DNA from: Erinaceus europaeus
Taxonomy: Eukaryota; Chordata; Mammalia; Eulipotyphla; Erinaceidae
Direction: 5' to 3'
DNA: 64,000 bases
NCBI RefSeq assembly: GCF_950295315.1
Contig: NC_080175.1
Coordinates: forward strand, 87,134,161 to 87,198,160
Shown here: piece by piece, positions 23,595 to 35,842 of the stretch
How positions within the stretch are numbered: the stretch's first letter is position 1
Layout: each line of letters opens with the position of its first letter
Made by a program: the position numbers and the translations under genes
Notes under the pieces: model-generated
The model's input: the letters and a program-made list of their open reading frames with translations, nothing else
What the model was told of the DNA's origin: nothing
Databases searched by the model: none

Positions 23595-23849
23595 TGGGAG
23601 TTGAGCAGTAGTGCAGCAGGATAAGTGCAGGTGGTGCAAAGTGCAAGGACTGGCGTAAGGCCCCCGGCTCCCCACCTGCAGGGGAGTCGCTTCACAAGCA
23701 GTGAAGCAGATCTGCAGGTGTCTGTCTTTCTCTTCCCCCTCTGCCTTCCCTTCCTCTCTCCATTTCCTTCTGTGCTATCCAACAATAATGATATCAATGA
23801 TAGCTACAACAATAAAACAATAAGGGCAACAAGAGGGAATAAATAAATG
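23595..23849 (+). mobile_element. Main-type erinaceid SINE
   Basis: gggagttgagcagtagtgcagcagg head, body ggctccccacctgcaggggag, CT tract, (CAA) domain, aagggcaacaagaggg and AAATAAAT tail. The B-box is deleted or decayed (aggcccccggct directly follows the head). Confidence 0.93.
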
Positions 23850-23984
23850 TTTATATATATATATTAAATATCTCATGAAATTGATCAACAAAACTAAGCT
23901 CATCAAGCTTCATTATCTTCCCTCTACCATATACTCAATAAACTGTCTTCTTCCAATTATAGCCTAAAGAGGGAAAAATGCTCT

Positions 23985-24179
23985 TTTTTAAAATGTTTTA
24001 TTTATTTGACTACTGGATAGACAGAAGCTGAGAGGAAGGGGATAGAGAGTGAGAGAGACCTGCAATATTCTGTCAGCGCTGCTGCTGTATCCCTGCGGGT
24101 GGGGACCAGTGATTTGAATACACATCCTTGAGTATTGTAGTATATATGCTCAACCAGATGCACCATTTCCTTCCCCCCA
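23985..24179 (-). mobile_element. Diverged tRNA-SINE
   Basis: On minus: head gaaatggtgcatctggttg, body ccccacccgcaggg, purine/CT tract and A-rich tail. It is substantially diverged. Confidence 0.75.
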
Positions 24180-25140
24180 GGAAAATATTCCTTAAAGTAA
24201 ATGTAATGTCGCTATTTTACCACCATTACTAGTTCATTACTAGTTTACTTCTGGGAACTTCATGTTTATGGCAGAAATTCAAAACTATAAAAAGAAAATG
24301 GTGGAAAATGAATTTGGGAAGGAAGTGAAGAGTGAGTGAACAGCTGAGAGGAATTCCATCTAACTTATTTTTTTCTTTTGTTTTTTTGAGCCTTCTGTCC
24401 CAGGCTGGCAGTACCATCCAGTTGTTGTGGTTTTCTTAAGTTCCTTCACCCTTCACTAAGTTGCCAGGATCTACTTGTATTTCACTTTTTAAATTCTCAT
24501 TCAAAGTCTTTGCTATACTAAACAGCCATTAGTCCTGCTGATACACTGACTATCACACTACCTAAACCTGGATGAGAGTAATATAATCAACACTTTTAAA
24601 GCAGAATTTCAAAGATAAAGGAAAAAATATTAAAACTACTGTAATTTACTCAACTTGACAAACTACTCTTGAATAGTTTGGATATTCTTTGATATGGAAT
24701 CTGCTTCTCAGGCATTAGATTTCATTCAAATGCTACTGCAAGCTGTTTTTGGAATGACTCTAATATGCTTGTTTATATTGGTACAAAATTGTTTTCTCCT
24801 TCAACTTAAACAGTCACTGATAAGCATTCAGTGCGGTTACATAAAATATAGGGTTACGAAAAATAGCTATGGATATATTGGCGTTCAATTTTTTCCTAAA
24901 ATTAACAATATAACAGGAATTATGTTGTGTACATCTGTTTATTCTACTATGCTTTTGAAAAGGAATTCATTTACATGATATAATTATTCAAATGATGAGA
25001 GAAGGAAAGATACCACAACACTGAAACCTCCTCCATTGTAGTGAGGATTACGAGCTAGACTTGAACTATCCTGACAAAGTAGGCATGAGCTATCATTCCA
25101 GCTACATAAACAATTGTGATTTTAAAATTTTATAAATGTC

Positions 25141-25168
<28 letters not shown>
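25141..25168 (+). repeat. (TA)n microsatellite
   Basis: About 14 AT units. Confidence 0.95.
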
Positions 25169-25172
<4 letters not shown>

Positions 25173-25848
25173 CATAAAAAATTACCCTCTGATCGCCTTT
25201 TGAGCACTTTGTTTCATTTTTTTTAAAAATTTTCTGACTACAGTTTAAATTGGATGAATACAGAAAGTCAATGGAAGATTATTAGAAATTTAAAGAAATA
25301 AGAAACTCCTTCATTAAGGAAACAGGAGATGTCTTAAAATATTACAATTATCCAAGCACTTAATACCATTTGAGAAACTCCCCAGTGTTAATAGGTTATA
25401 TTAGACCCTTCTCCAAAGTCACACTTTGTGCCATTTGCTCTTATTTATTGTCCTAGTAAAAAGTTCCAACTGGAGTCAAGGTCACTTTCTATCCCAAAGT
25501 TGGTATAATTAGGATCAATTCAGTGTTTCACCAAGCTTATACAGGAGGTTATTAAATGTGTTTCATGTGGAGTGTCAAAGAAGCAAGGGCAGTGCCTGCA
25601 ATCTTTGCAGCTTCAAAGGCACAGCTCATAAATTTAATTCATTGGTTAGTAAGGAAGATACAACCAGTTTAGTTTATTGATGATTTAAAAAATCATTTTA
25701 GAGATGTTTTAGAATTACATTTATTCACATATGTAGGTCAAGCTTTTAAATTATGAAATATAATATCATTCTAATAACTTGCAGCTCATTGATATTAAGA
25801 TTTTATGATTTGTGCTCTCTGAAAAATAATAATTCAGGGAACATTTAC

Positions 25849-25871
25849 TTTATTATTATTATTATTATTAT
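25849..25871 (+). repeat. (ATT)n microsatellite
   Basis: About seven trinucleotide units. Confidence 0.95.
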
Positions 25872-27552
25872 AGCAAATTATTTCAAGAAAAAAGACATAG
25901 AAGGTATTTTCTTCCCTTTGCTAGTGGTTGTTTTACAGGAAATAGTTATGTTAGTGCATTAAGCTAAATATAGATTAATTTCTATAAGATCAATTGATAA
26001 ACACATACATTTCTAGAGCAGAACTAATAGTAATAAATCTACTTAAATTAAGTGTAGATTAACAAAGCAAAGATTTCTGTTGAATTTTTAATCCCAAAAA
26101 AGCAAGCATAAAGTACATATTTTTTAATGTTTGATGTTTTGGATTTCACAAGTGCCCTTAGAAAACAGAATGAGACATCGAAGTACTGTATCACTTAGTG
26201 ATTTTTGGATGAAAGTCATGAATATCAGTTTTCATCAATGATTTCTCCAACTGTCATAAAGAAACAGGTCAATGTTTAATAATTTTCTAACTTCACCAGA
26301 GTGCATCTAATTACAAGTCAGCTGCAATGTTCTACTTTGTTTTGGAAATTATTAGATATGGAGTAGTAATTATTCCTATTCCAGTTAAGATCTCCTCAGA
26401 TAGAAAGAATAACTTTAGCTTCTATGTTATCTTTGAATAATCTAATTTGACATGTCGCTATCATTTAAATGTGATTCCATAGTAACCAAAAGACCAGAAT
26501 GCCCTGCCAGGATCCTGCTCATAGCATCTTTGAAATCTCATCAACATTTTAAAAGGTGCTAAGTAGCAAAGTTGAAAAGAAATCCAACTACAGGGCTTAC
26601 CATGTTTATCACTCTTTTCAGAAAGCATTTTTAGTACCCAGTTTTCATTAAAAACTGTGTTTCATATATTCAGTATTAAAACTGAGACAATAATTGTTTC
26701 AGAAATGACTGATGGAAATTCAGCTAAACTTTAGCCTAAATATGGAAACCTGTCTTTTTGCAGATAAGCAGGTTTTCCTATATGGACCATCTGGCGACTG
26801 AATTATTATTTATTTTTTGTCAAGAGAAAAAAATAGCCAACATATTGGCACTTAATTTTTAAAAGCTCACAACACCATGCAAATTGTATTTTATTGCCAA
26901 TAATAAAACCAGAAACATTTTTAATAGCTAAACACTCATAATACAAGCTCATAAACAACTTCTTGACTTGCACACTTTGGGATTTAACTGTGTCAAGATG
27001 ATGTATTTTACCAATGCAAATGTTCTATTTGAATGCTTTTATGGTGACTAACTCAGACTTATAATGATTTTACTTCATTCTTTTTCATTGCTGGCTTTCC
27101 TTCTGTTATATTGATGAACTGTTTATCCCTTTTTAGTCTATGTCTTAAGTATCTATATCAAAAGAGCAGGGGAATACAACAATTAGGCCAGATAAAAATT
27201 AAATGAAGATAGACTGTAGTTTATCTTAATATACATGAGCTGGGTAACAGAAACACAAGCCAGATCATTTTTACTTTTAAACAACATTTAACTGACTCTG
27301 TGCTTCAGACAGTGGTTTCAAGTACACACACATACATTTTGTGTTTATTTGACTTATTGTACTGTATGTTGAAAACAAAGGAATAAAACAGAAAGGGAGA
27401 GAAGGTCACAGAAGCTTCCAATAAAGCACTTAGATTTCTATATAGATTACTTAACAATTTCCTAATATTTTTTAGGATGATAGAGGCAGAAGCAAACACT
27501 AATTAGAAGTTTAGTTTTTGTTTTTTTTCAAGGTATAATATTTCTTTCTTAG

Positions 27553-27888
27553 CTAGATTAATTTGTGTTGGTAAGTATAAAAGGTTCATTTGTAAATTAT
27601 AATTAAAATTGTAATAACTATACATAATCACTGACAAATGTCACTAAGTTTCCTATGCTTCTTAACTTGCCAACTCCTTCATATCCTAATCTTCTTTAAA
27701 AAAATATTTACTTATTTATTCTAGATTAATTTGTGTTGGTAAGTATAAAAGGTTCATTTGTAAATTATAATTAAAATTGTAATAACTATACATAATCACT
27801 GACAAATGTCACTAAGTTTCCTATGCTTCTTAACTTGCCAACTCCTTCATATCCTAATCTTCTTTAAAAAAATATTTACTTATTTATT
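27553..27888 (+). repeat. Perfect 168-bp tandem duplication
   Basis: 27553-27720 and 27721-27888 read identically by eye, each from ctagattaatttgtgttgg to tttacttatttatt. The end of each copy is the T-rich tail of a minus-strand SINE; the SINE body follows only the second copy. The duplication therefore formed after the SINE arrived and took in its tail plus ~140 bases of flank. Confidence 0.95.
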
Positions 27889-28135
27889 CCCTTTTGTAGC
27901 CCTTGTTGTTTTATTGTTTTAGTTATTATTGATGTCGTTGTTGTTGGATAGGACAGAGAGAAATGGAGGGGGGGAAGACTGAGAGAGGGAGAGAAAGATA
28001 GACACCTGCAAACCTGCTTCACAGCTTGTGAAGAGACTCCCCTACAGGTGGGGAGACGGGGCTCGAACTTGAATCCTTAAGCTGGTCCGTGAAAGCCACC
28101 TGGGCTTAAGCCCGCTGTGCTATCGCCTGACTCCC
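27862..28135 (-). mobile_element. Main-type erinaceid SINE, full length
   Basis: Minus head gggagtcaggcgatagcac, B-box near aagttcgagcccc, body, (CAACAA) domain and an AAATAAGTAAATA tail that is part of the tandem duplication. catatcctaatctt before and tatatcattatctt after may be the target duplication. Confidence 0.93.
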
Positions 28136-28214
28136 TTATATCATTATCTTTAAATGCAGGGAACTGTTAAAGATTTATAGACTATCACATAGTTACTATG
28201 AAATAAAAAGTATA

Positions 28215-28430
28215 TATACTTCGGATTGGGAAGTGGGTCACATAGGAAAAAATGCATATCTTAAAATGTATAAAATCTGGGCTCGAACCCCTATATAATG
28301 TCATGTTATCCCTCTCTATCTCCCTTTCTTTTTTTTTTTTCTCGATTTCTAAAAAAAAAAAAGAAGAATCTGACTGAAGCAATGAATACTGCATACTGCA
28401 GACCCCAGTTATAACACTGGAAGTAAAATA
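28215..28430 (+). mobile_element. Old SINE-like fragment
   Basis: aagtgggtcacataggaaaa head-like stretch, B-box-like gggctcgaacccc at 28280-28292, CT tract, then A11 at 28351-28362. It is diverged. Confidence 0.5.
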
Positions 28431-28758
28431 AATAAACAGTATACAATAGGTTAAAAGTGCAAAAGTCTCTCAAATTAAAAATACCAGTCTAAAATAATAT
28501 TAATATTAGGAATCCTACCAGTCATTTGGAACCAATCACATTTACATATCTAAAATGTATTGGTGATAAAAGAGAACAAAAACAGAATTCCCAGGATATA
28601 TACATATACTCTGGGTTGAATGAAAGGGTTAAATAATCTCGTAGTCTTAAATACTACAGAGTCAGAAATAAAAAAGTATAGTCTTTGTCACAGAAACATT
28701 TTAAGACACACTTTAGTTCAGACTTTAGCTACATGGTATGTCAAAATATTATACACCA

Positions 28759-29050
28759 GGGAGTCAGGTAGTAGCGCAGCGGGTTAGGCACAGGTGGCAC
28801 AAAGCACAAGGACCAGCTTAAGGATCCTGGTTGGAGTCCCTGGCTCCCCACCTGCAGGGGAGTTGCTTCACAAGCAGTGAAGTTGGTCTACAGGTGCTTC
28901 TCTTTCTCTCCACCTCTCTGTCTTCCCCTCCTCTCTCCATTTCTCTCTGTCCTATACAACAACATTAATAACGACAACAATAATGACTACAACAATAAAA
29001 CAACAAGGGCAACAAAAAGGAATAAATAAACAAATAAATAAAATTTAAAA
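28759..29050 (+). mobile_element. Main-type erinaceid SINE, full length, with TSD
   Basis: gggagtcaggtagtagcgcagcgggtt head, degenerate B-box ggttggagtcc, complete body and tail. Flanks aaatattatacacc (before) and aaatactatacacc (after) form a near-perfect target duplication. Confidence 0.95.
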
Positions 29051-29417
29051 AATACTATACACCTGACAAAGTTTAAAGTGTTATTATATTCAAGGATAAC
29101 TACTTAATTTTTATTTACTTTAGTATCATTTTTATTTTTGTACTTCTTCACTAAATCTATGTTTGGAAGTAAAAAGTGATGAGTGCACTAACACCAAATA
29201 ATTCCACCAGAATTAAAAGCAAAACCGTTGTAGAAACATCCTGTTTCATTAATTGTCTGATGTACTTGTTTTGCCAAAAACAAAAGAACTGAGAAATAAT
29301 GATTCCCTCATGCACTGAATGCTGTTTACAGAATTCTAGATCATATGCGTTTCCAGACATGAACTATATCTAGGAAGTGTTTCTCACTTTTCTGACAAAA
29401 GTTCTGAAACTCAGTTC

Positions 29418-29687
29418 TTTTTCTTTTATTTATACCCTTTTTGTTGCCCTTGTTGTTTTATTGTTGTAGCTATTATTGATGCTGTTGCCACTGGATAGGA
29501 TAGAGAGAAATGGAGAGAAGAGGGGAAGACAGAGCGGAGTACTGAAAGACACCTGCAGACCTGCTTCACTGCCTGTGAAGCGACTCCCCTGCAGGTGGGG
29601 AGCCTGAGGCTCAAACCTGGATCCTTATTCTGGTTGCTGCGCTTTGAGCCAACTGCGCTTAACTGGCTTTGCTACAGCCCGACTCCC
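29418..29687 (-). mobile_element. Main-type erinaceid SINE, full length, with TSD
   Basis: Minus head gggagtcgggctgtagcaaag, body and (CAACAA) domain. Flanks ctgaaactcagttct and ctgaaaatcaattct look like a decayed target duplication. Confidence 0.94.
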
Positions 29688-30380
29688 CTCTGAAAATCAA
29701 TTCTATTTGCTGACAAATATCAAGTATTTTGCTAACTGAATAACCATAATTCAAGATCATAATATCTCTCAGACACACTGCCTCTCTTCCCCATACTAGT
29801 CGACTTTACTCACTTGTCTCTGTGTTAGTACCCTTACTTGTCACACATGTTGCTTTGCTAGCTGTTTCCTTACTTTAGGTGAAGTTCCTTGTCTTTCAAA
29901 CAGATATATGCAATTTACCTCCAAAGTAAAGAGATTTGCACATTCTCTAAGTTACCACTATTTGAACAGTGTCTTTTAGTTCATCTTATTTCTAGTAGTA
30001 TCTAATAATCATAGCTTTGATTCTTTAAACTGATTTTAAATTGGGTATTTATCCTATCAGGATCTAAAATCCAGCCATAAAAGAGTAGTCAGAGAGTTAT
30101 GAATGGGGATAAGAATACTGATTCATTTTTGGTATTTTGGAGATATTTATATCGATAAATGTTATACACGATTTGAAATAGTACTCATTGATATTATAGT
30201 GTCTATAAATAGATAATATGAGTTACCTATCTCACAAAATTTACTTTTCTGTTGATACCTGTGATGTTAAAAATAACATTAAGGAAAAAAAATAATGGAG
30301 CACTTATGATACTTTTACATTTATCTATGAGTATGTAGTTTGAGATAATGGTCATTGTTTTTTTAGTAATTTTAAAGTCC
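29688..30380. other. CADM2: Unique AT-rich intronic sequence
   Basis: Nothing recognised. Confidence 0.5.
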
Positions 30381-31262
30381 ATGTGACCTCTGCATCCCTG
30401 TAGATCTGACCTCACATTCTGTGGTCATGAGTAGGAACATTCCAGGCTTCCCCATTATCGACCTATCTTCTTCAGGTGTAGCACATAGTATGTTGTCCAT
30501 CCTCCCTTCAGAGGATGGAACATTCTCTACCATTGTTGATCCAACTTGAGGGCAAGGTCCTATGGGGGGCCCACAAAGGGGTCTATTTTGTTGTTCTTGA
30601 TAGAGATGACCAATAACAATGGAGAGAGGGATTTATTTGAGGTCTAGGCCCATCAAGTCTGTTTAGGAATCTCAGGACTCCCTGAATAGGGCCCCAGCTG
30701 ATGGGGTGGCCTGAAAGTGATTGAAGAGTCATCATTAAAGTATGCCAGTCTCTTACCCTTAATCAGTTTTTGCAGTCCTTGCTTTAATAAGGTTAGCTTT
30801 GGAGTGATTGAGAGAACTGTAACAGGAAGTAGGTGAGAAGGGTATCTAAGTCTAAGTAGACATTTCTTTGTGAACTTTATACTGACTCATTGCAGACTAT
30901 TGTGTACGTTTGCTTTCAGGTATATATTTTGCCCTAATTTATGGATACATATGAACATATGCTCTATCTCATGGGACCTGGTCTATATCTAACTTTTGGG
31001 ACTTTGTTAGGAAGTGAACCAGGCTGAGAGTATGGATCGACCTGTCAACGTCCATGTTCAGTGGGGAAGCAATGACAGAAGCCAGACCTTCCACCTTCTG
31101 CATCCCACAGTGACCTTGGGTCCATACTCCCAGAGGGTTAAAGAATAGGAAAGCTATCAGGGGAGGAGATGGGATATAGAATTCTGGTGGTGGGAATTGT
31201 GTGGAGCTGTTACCCCTCTTATCTTATGGTTTTGTCACTGTTTCCTTTTTATAAAAAAAAAA
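30381..31262 (+). repeat. A-tailed dispersed repeat, complete-looking copy
   Basis: The 5' half (30381-30860) is homologous to the reverse of 5690-6170. The 3' half matches the end of 22081-23003 (cagtggggaagcaatgacag, gaccttgggtccatactccc) and ends in A10. This copy links the two halves into one element of ~0.9 kb. No ORF of note. Confidence 0.75.
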
Positions 31263-31377
31263 GTGAATTTATTAGACATCCAAAGATATGGCTATGGAGT
31301 ATAAACCCTTGATGATCATGCTCCTGACAAAGTAGAAAAAAAAATAACCTGAAAACTCAACAAAATACAACCAAACT

Positions 31378-31701
31378 CTCTCCAGAAACTTACTAAGCCA
31401 CAGTCACCAAGTTGCAGATTCTATCCTAACTTCCCTGGGCAGAGGACCTCACCAATATTTTCAGGAACTCCATCTCTCCAGAGCCCTGCCCCAACAAGGA
31501 AATAAAGAAACAGGCTGGGGGGATGATGGACTTGCTAGCACCCAAGTCCAGAGGAGAAGCAATTACACCTTTCAACTTCTGCACCTCATAAAGAATTTTA
31601 GTCCATACTCTCAGAGGGGAAAATATTAGGGAAGATGATCAAAAGGCTCTGAACTTCAATTCCATGAGGATTGAGAGACAGAAGAGGAAAAAAAAAAAAA
31701 A
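31378..31701 (+). repeat. A-tailed dispersed repeat, diverged truncated copy
   Basis: Shares aacttccctgggcagagg, acctcaccaat and gtccatactctcagagggg with the neighbouring copy and ends in A13. It is placed directly downstream in the same orientation. Confidence 0.7.
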
Positions 31702-33641
31702 CTACTTCTGAAAGCTGTTAAATAAGCGAACTATTATTTTTGAATTTTGACATTAATAAAATTATCTACAAATTAAAAAAACACAAGAGAATAAAAATTA
31801 CATTAAACTGATAGATGAACTTTAAAAAATGTGAATTTGTTGGAAATATGTTAAAATTGTTTTCACTTCAATAGGCTGGGTAAATACAACAGGTGTTAAG
31901 CAGATAAGATTCACATGAACAAATAAATCTTTTTTTTAATTTCAACTGTACAAACATATTATTATGTAACAAAAATGTATGACATATGTTTGTACTCAAA
32001 GAACACGAGTAATTTTCAGTTCTTTTGCACAGATACCAGTATTCTGTGAGGAATGCATCAATTTGATAGCCAGTGATTTTTCATAAAATTTTTTTATTTC
32101 CATAATTTTGGCATTTTGAATATTTCAGTAAATATTTGCTAAAATGTAGAGAATAATTATTAGACTCTTTATTGTAAGTGATATTAAAAAAATTAAGTCA
32201 GCATGTCCCCTTCTTTCTCCAATACAGTAATTTCTGGTGTTAGAATTTAATGCTATAGAGATTTGTTAGTATGCAAAAATAATACATAATTGGAATTATT
32301 GTTTAAAAATATTCTGGGTAATGATAACTTACAAAATAGAAATTTCAACATCATTCATTTCACAAAAGACAATACACATTTTATTACCTTCTAATTGTTC
32401 CAGTAATATTTCTCACATTTTATATAAATTACTATGAAAATATCTTTAAACTTTTACCTCTATAAATTTAGTTCAAATGCAAATTAGTTAGTAATACCAA
32501 AGGAAATGTGTTTATTTTTGAGAAATTCTATTTACCAGCATTTTTATCAAACTTTATTAAAACTACACACTGAACAGTTTAACTGAAATTTTTCTGAAAG
32601 TTCACAGTGATCAGATAGAGTAGTTTTTCTGAAATAAAAGAAGTCACAATGACAACTGTCAAATATAGTAACTCATTTAATATTGGTAATTAATAAAAAT
32701 CTTAAGAAAGACAGTCTGAAAATTTAAAAACTTAAGCTTTTTCTTAGTAGAATGTAAATTACATATATGTTAATGGAAAATGCTCATGATGTCATGTCAA
32801 ATTGTTAACTCATGTTAATGTAGCCAACATGACACAAAACACATGTGAAAAGTAGACAAAGACAAACTTAAACAGAAAAAATTTTCTCTAAACATGCCTT
32901 ATTCAGAAAATAACTTTAAAATGTGTTTTTCTATAACGATTGAAAACATTTTTAGTTTATCATTTACTACCCAATTATTGATTACTCAGGAATGCTTTTT
33001 TTGTATTTCTGACCTATAGCATAACTGATTTATTTTTAATTAATGAACTGATACTAGAAATTATTCATGGGGCCAAAGACAAATTTCTATCAAGTAGGAA
33101 ATCTCTCTAACATTTTCTACATTCCAACAGATTCAGTACATTCGTTCAGTGAATCATTTTAGTGTGACATGTCTGTTACTTAAAAGTTCTAAGTAGTGAA
33201 TAGTTTATGACTATGGATTGTGTCAATTTTAGGGAAAAATAATAAACTCTGTAGTTATCTTAATGTTATTTTATGTTAACGCTTTAGACAACATTATCTG
33301 CATCCTTGAATATCCTGCCTCTTTATATATATTTACATGACAAGAAGAAATTAATCCTGTCCCATACTAAGTCACCTTTTACGTTTGCTCCACATGGTAG
33401 AGCTCTCCATGTTTTCAACTTGTATTCTGGAATAGTTTTAAGTCATAAAATTAAAAAAAAATCAAATATACCATCTTGTCTCATATTCTATTCCAACAAC
33501 CCTAATTCACAGTAGTGCAGGTAATATAATTACATCTTTTATTTAATAAAATTGGATCTCAAATTATCTACCCTTTTTAAGACCCTTGAACAATATCATT
33601 GAATGTGCTTGTCTAGGCTGTAACAAAGAAGCATACTGTAC
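31702..33641. other. CADM2: Unique AT-rich intronic sequence beside the stalk exon
   Basis: About 1.9 kb without recognised repeats, downstream (in transcript sense) of the stalk exon. No further exon is seen. Confidence 0.5.
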
Positions 33642-33761
33642 CTCTTAAGCTGTTGGTTGTTGCAGTTGTGGTTGGGCTGGTTGTTATGGCTACTGTGGTT
33701 GTGACTGTTGCAGTGGTAAGGGAGGGGATGATAGTAGTGGGAGGCAAAGTGTTGGGAACAT
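33642..33761 (-). CDS. CADM2: CADM2 exon: Thr/Pro-rich juxtamembrane stalk
   Basis: This exon encodes the extracellular stalk between the third Ig domain and the membrane of CADM2, a homophilic/heterophilic adhesion protein of neurons. The minus strand translates from the split codon as (D)VPNTLPPTTIIPSLTT, continuing ATVTTTVAITTSPTT and ending TNSLR. This is nearly the sequence I recall for mammalian CADM2. Thr makes up about half the residues, as expected for an O-glycosylated stalk. The acceptor is ccactcaccag|AT and the donor AGAG|gtacag. Length is 120 nt, entering and leaving in phase 1, so skipping it would keep frame; this segment is known to be alternatively used in the family. The upstream polypyrimidine tract is a (TTTTG)n repeat. 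Confidence 0.95.
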
Positions 33762-33778
33762 CTGGTGAGTGGAAAAAA

Positions 33779-33801
33779 CAAAACAAAACAAAACAAAATC
33801 A
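33779..33801 (-). repeat. CADM2: (TTTTG)n acting as polypyrimidine tract
   Basis: On the minus strand four TTTTG units and a T-run lie 15-40 bases upstream of the stalk-exon acceptor, where U2AF binds. Repeat length changes could therefore alter exon strength. Confidence 0.85.
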
Positions 33802-35280
33802 TATCATGCAAACAAAAGAGAAGCACAAATGATTCAAATTATAAATGCATATCTTATTTAGTTTTAACTTTTAACAGACTTCAATAGATTGTCAGGCACA
33901 AAGCTAGTTGCACCAACACTTCTTGCCATTTTATATTCACTCCTTTCTCCTGCTCCTGCTCACAGCAAAATTTTGGAGCAATATTAAAGAATAAGGAGAG
34001 TGAAAATTAAAATGATAAGAATTCATTTGTTCACTGACTTTTAAGTAAAAAAAAAAATTGACATGCAATAGCAAAACACAAGTGAGTAAAACAAAAAATG
34101 CCATGCTGTGTCAATTAAGCAAACAAATAAATACAACAAAAATAAACACAAATGATCCCACCATAGAAGATTAAAGACATGTTAAGGACGAATGAGTATA
34201 TGCATGTTAAATGCTTTTTGATATTTTTTTTCTTAGATACACATGATAGGAAATAGGATGGGAACAATCTTTAGGAACAAACAAACAAAAGAAGCCAATT
34301 GTTATTGCTATTATTTTGCAATTCTTTTTCTTACAAATGATGTTAATGTTCAGCTGAGGGTCTTGCAGTTCTTACCCTTATTAGCTGGTAACACCTTCTA
34401 AAACTTTGCTCAGCCTAGGAGTCTTTAACTAGCACGGAACCCAATATTCTGAAAGATTTGTGATTTATTTGGTTTGGCACATCTAGGAAAGGTTATTGAA
34501 CAAATACTTAAATGATATCATTCACCCCCTAATCCTTAATTAGTCAAAATGGTTGAAATTTACAGTAGATTCATATGTAGAGACTAGACACACAGAAAGC
34601 ATAGCTTAGAATATGAAACTGAAATCCTCTCCTTCACTCAAAGCTCGCTGGGAAATGGGAAAAAGTAGAACTGAAACACCATAATTCATGTCAACTTACG
34701 AGAACCCCAGCAAGGTCTTAAAGTCAAACGTATCTCAAGTGATTAGACATATAATTTACACAGTAAGGAAATTATAAACAGTTTACAAATTGCCTGTAAT
34801 TACTGTGCTGGGGCTTGGTTTTACATGTTTGCAACAAGATCCTCATGTATTTAGAGGGTTTGACAGATTGCTTTGCTATTAAAAGGCTTCCTGTCATTCT
34901 CTCAGTTAAAGTCTGAGTAACACCAACATTTTTCTGTTTCTTTACTTATGATAAATAGCCCGACACAATCCTCACACTCTAACCTGCTGAATTTTCTACA
35001 CCACAGACATCAGAAAACAGCCTGAGTTTAGTCTCCTATTTTGTGTATTGATGTTTACACCTGTTTTTCAACAGGGAAAAGGTTTCCTGGCCAGTCAAAT
35101 TAAGAAAACAACCCTCTGAAAACTCAGTGGTGCTACATTAATCACGAGGGAAAATGGGTATCACCTGGAATGCTATTACCATGATCATAAATAGAAATTA
35201 CTGTAACAACATTATAAATGGAAGAAAATGTGTGTGTATACCTTATTTCTATTTGCTGACCTTTTGCTATCTTTCTATTT
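33800..35280. other. CADM2: Unique intronic sequence upstream of the stalk exon
   Basis: About 1.5 kb without recognised transposons; composition is moderately AT-rich. No coding exon is seen. Confidence 0.5.
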
Positions 35281-35556
35281 TCTTTTTTTTTATTTTTGAA
35301 AATTTTATTTATTTACTTTTGCTTTCGTTGTTTTATTGTTGTTATTGGTGTCATCGCTGCTGGATAGGACAGAGAGAAATGGAGAGAGGAGGGGAAGACA
35401 GAGAGGAGGAGAGAAAGACACCTGCAGACCTGCTTCACTGCTTGTGAAGCGAACCTCCTACAGGTGGGGAGCCAGGGGCTTGAACAGGGATCCTTAAGCT
35501 GGTCCTTGCACTTTGCGCCACATGCACTTAACCCACTGTGCTACCACCGGACTCCC
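35281..35556 (-). mobile_element. Main-type erinaceid SINE (first of a tandem pair)
   Basis: Minus head gggagtccggtggtagcac, body ggctccccacctgtagg, CT tract and A-rich tail at 35281-35315. It is preceded by ctatctttctattttc, which recurs only after the second SINE of the pair. Confidence 0.94.
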
Positions 35557-35566
35557 TCTTTTCTTT

Positions 35567-35842
35567 CTTTTTTTTATATTTATTTATACCCTTTTGTTGC
35601 CCTTGTTATTTTATTTTTGTAGTTTTATTACTGTTGTTGTTATTGATGTTGTTGTTGTTGGATAGGACAGAGAGAAATGAAGAAAGGAGGGGAAGGCAGA
35701 GAGGGGGGAGAGAAAGATAGACACCTGCAGACCTGCTTCACCGCCTGTGAAGCGACTGCCCTGCAGGTGGGGAGCCGGGACTCGACCTGGGATCCTTATG
35801 CTGGTCCTTGTGCTTAACTCACCGAGCTATCGCCTTACTCCC
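35567..35842 (-). mobile_element. Main-type erinaceid SINE (second of a tandem pair)
   Basis: Same strand and type as its neighbour, complete from head gggagtaaggcgatagctc to the AAATATA tail. It is followed by ctatctttctattttc, completing one target duplication that encloses both SINEs. Confidence 0.94.

Larger units (their letters stand above)
24180..27552. other. CADM2: Long repeat-poor intronic block
   Basis: About 3.4 kb with few repeats, only (TA)n at 25141-25168 and (ATT)n at 25849-25871. The stretch 25380-26760 has more balanced composition and no transposon similarity by eye. No coding exon is recognised; open frames are short and unlike any domain. Confidence 0.5.
1..33641 (-). other. 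CADM2: CADM2 intron downstream of the stalk exon (partial)
   Basis: This is the intron after the Thr/Pro-rich stalk exon. It starts at a donor of the form AGAG|gtacag just below position 33642 and runs off the left edge of the window. The next exon expected in this family encodes the transmembrane segment, and I could not find it anywhere to the left, so the whole stretch is read as one intron. It holds most of the L1 and LTR material in the window. That it is one intron is inference; the donor is seen directly. Confidence 0.8.

Noticed and set aside
24694..24978. 94-codon open frame with a hydrophobic segment
   Set aside because: AT-rich chance frame; no supporting context.
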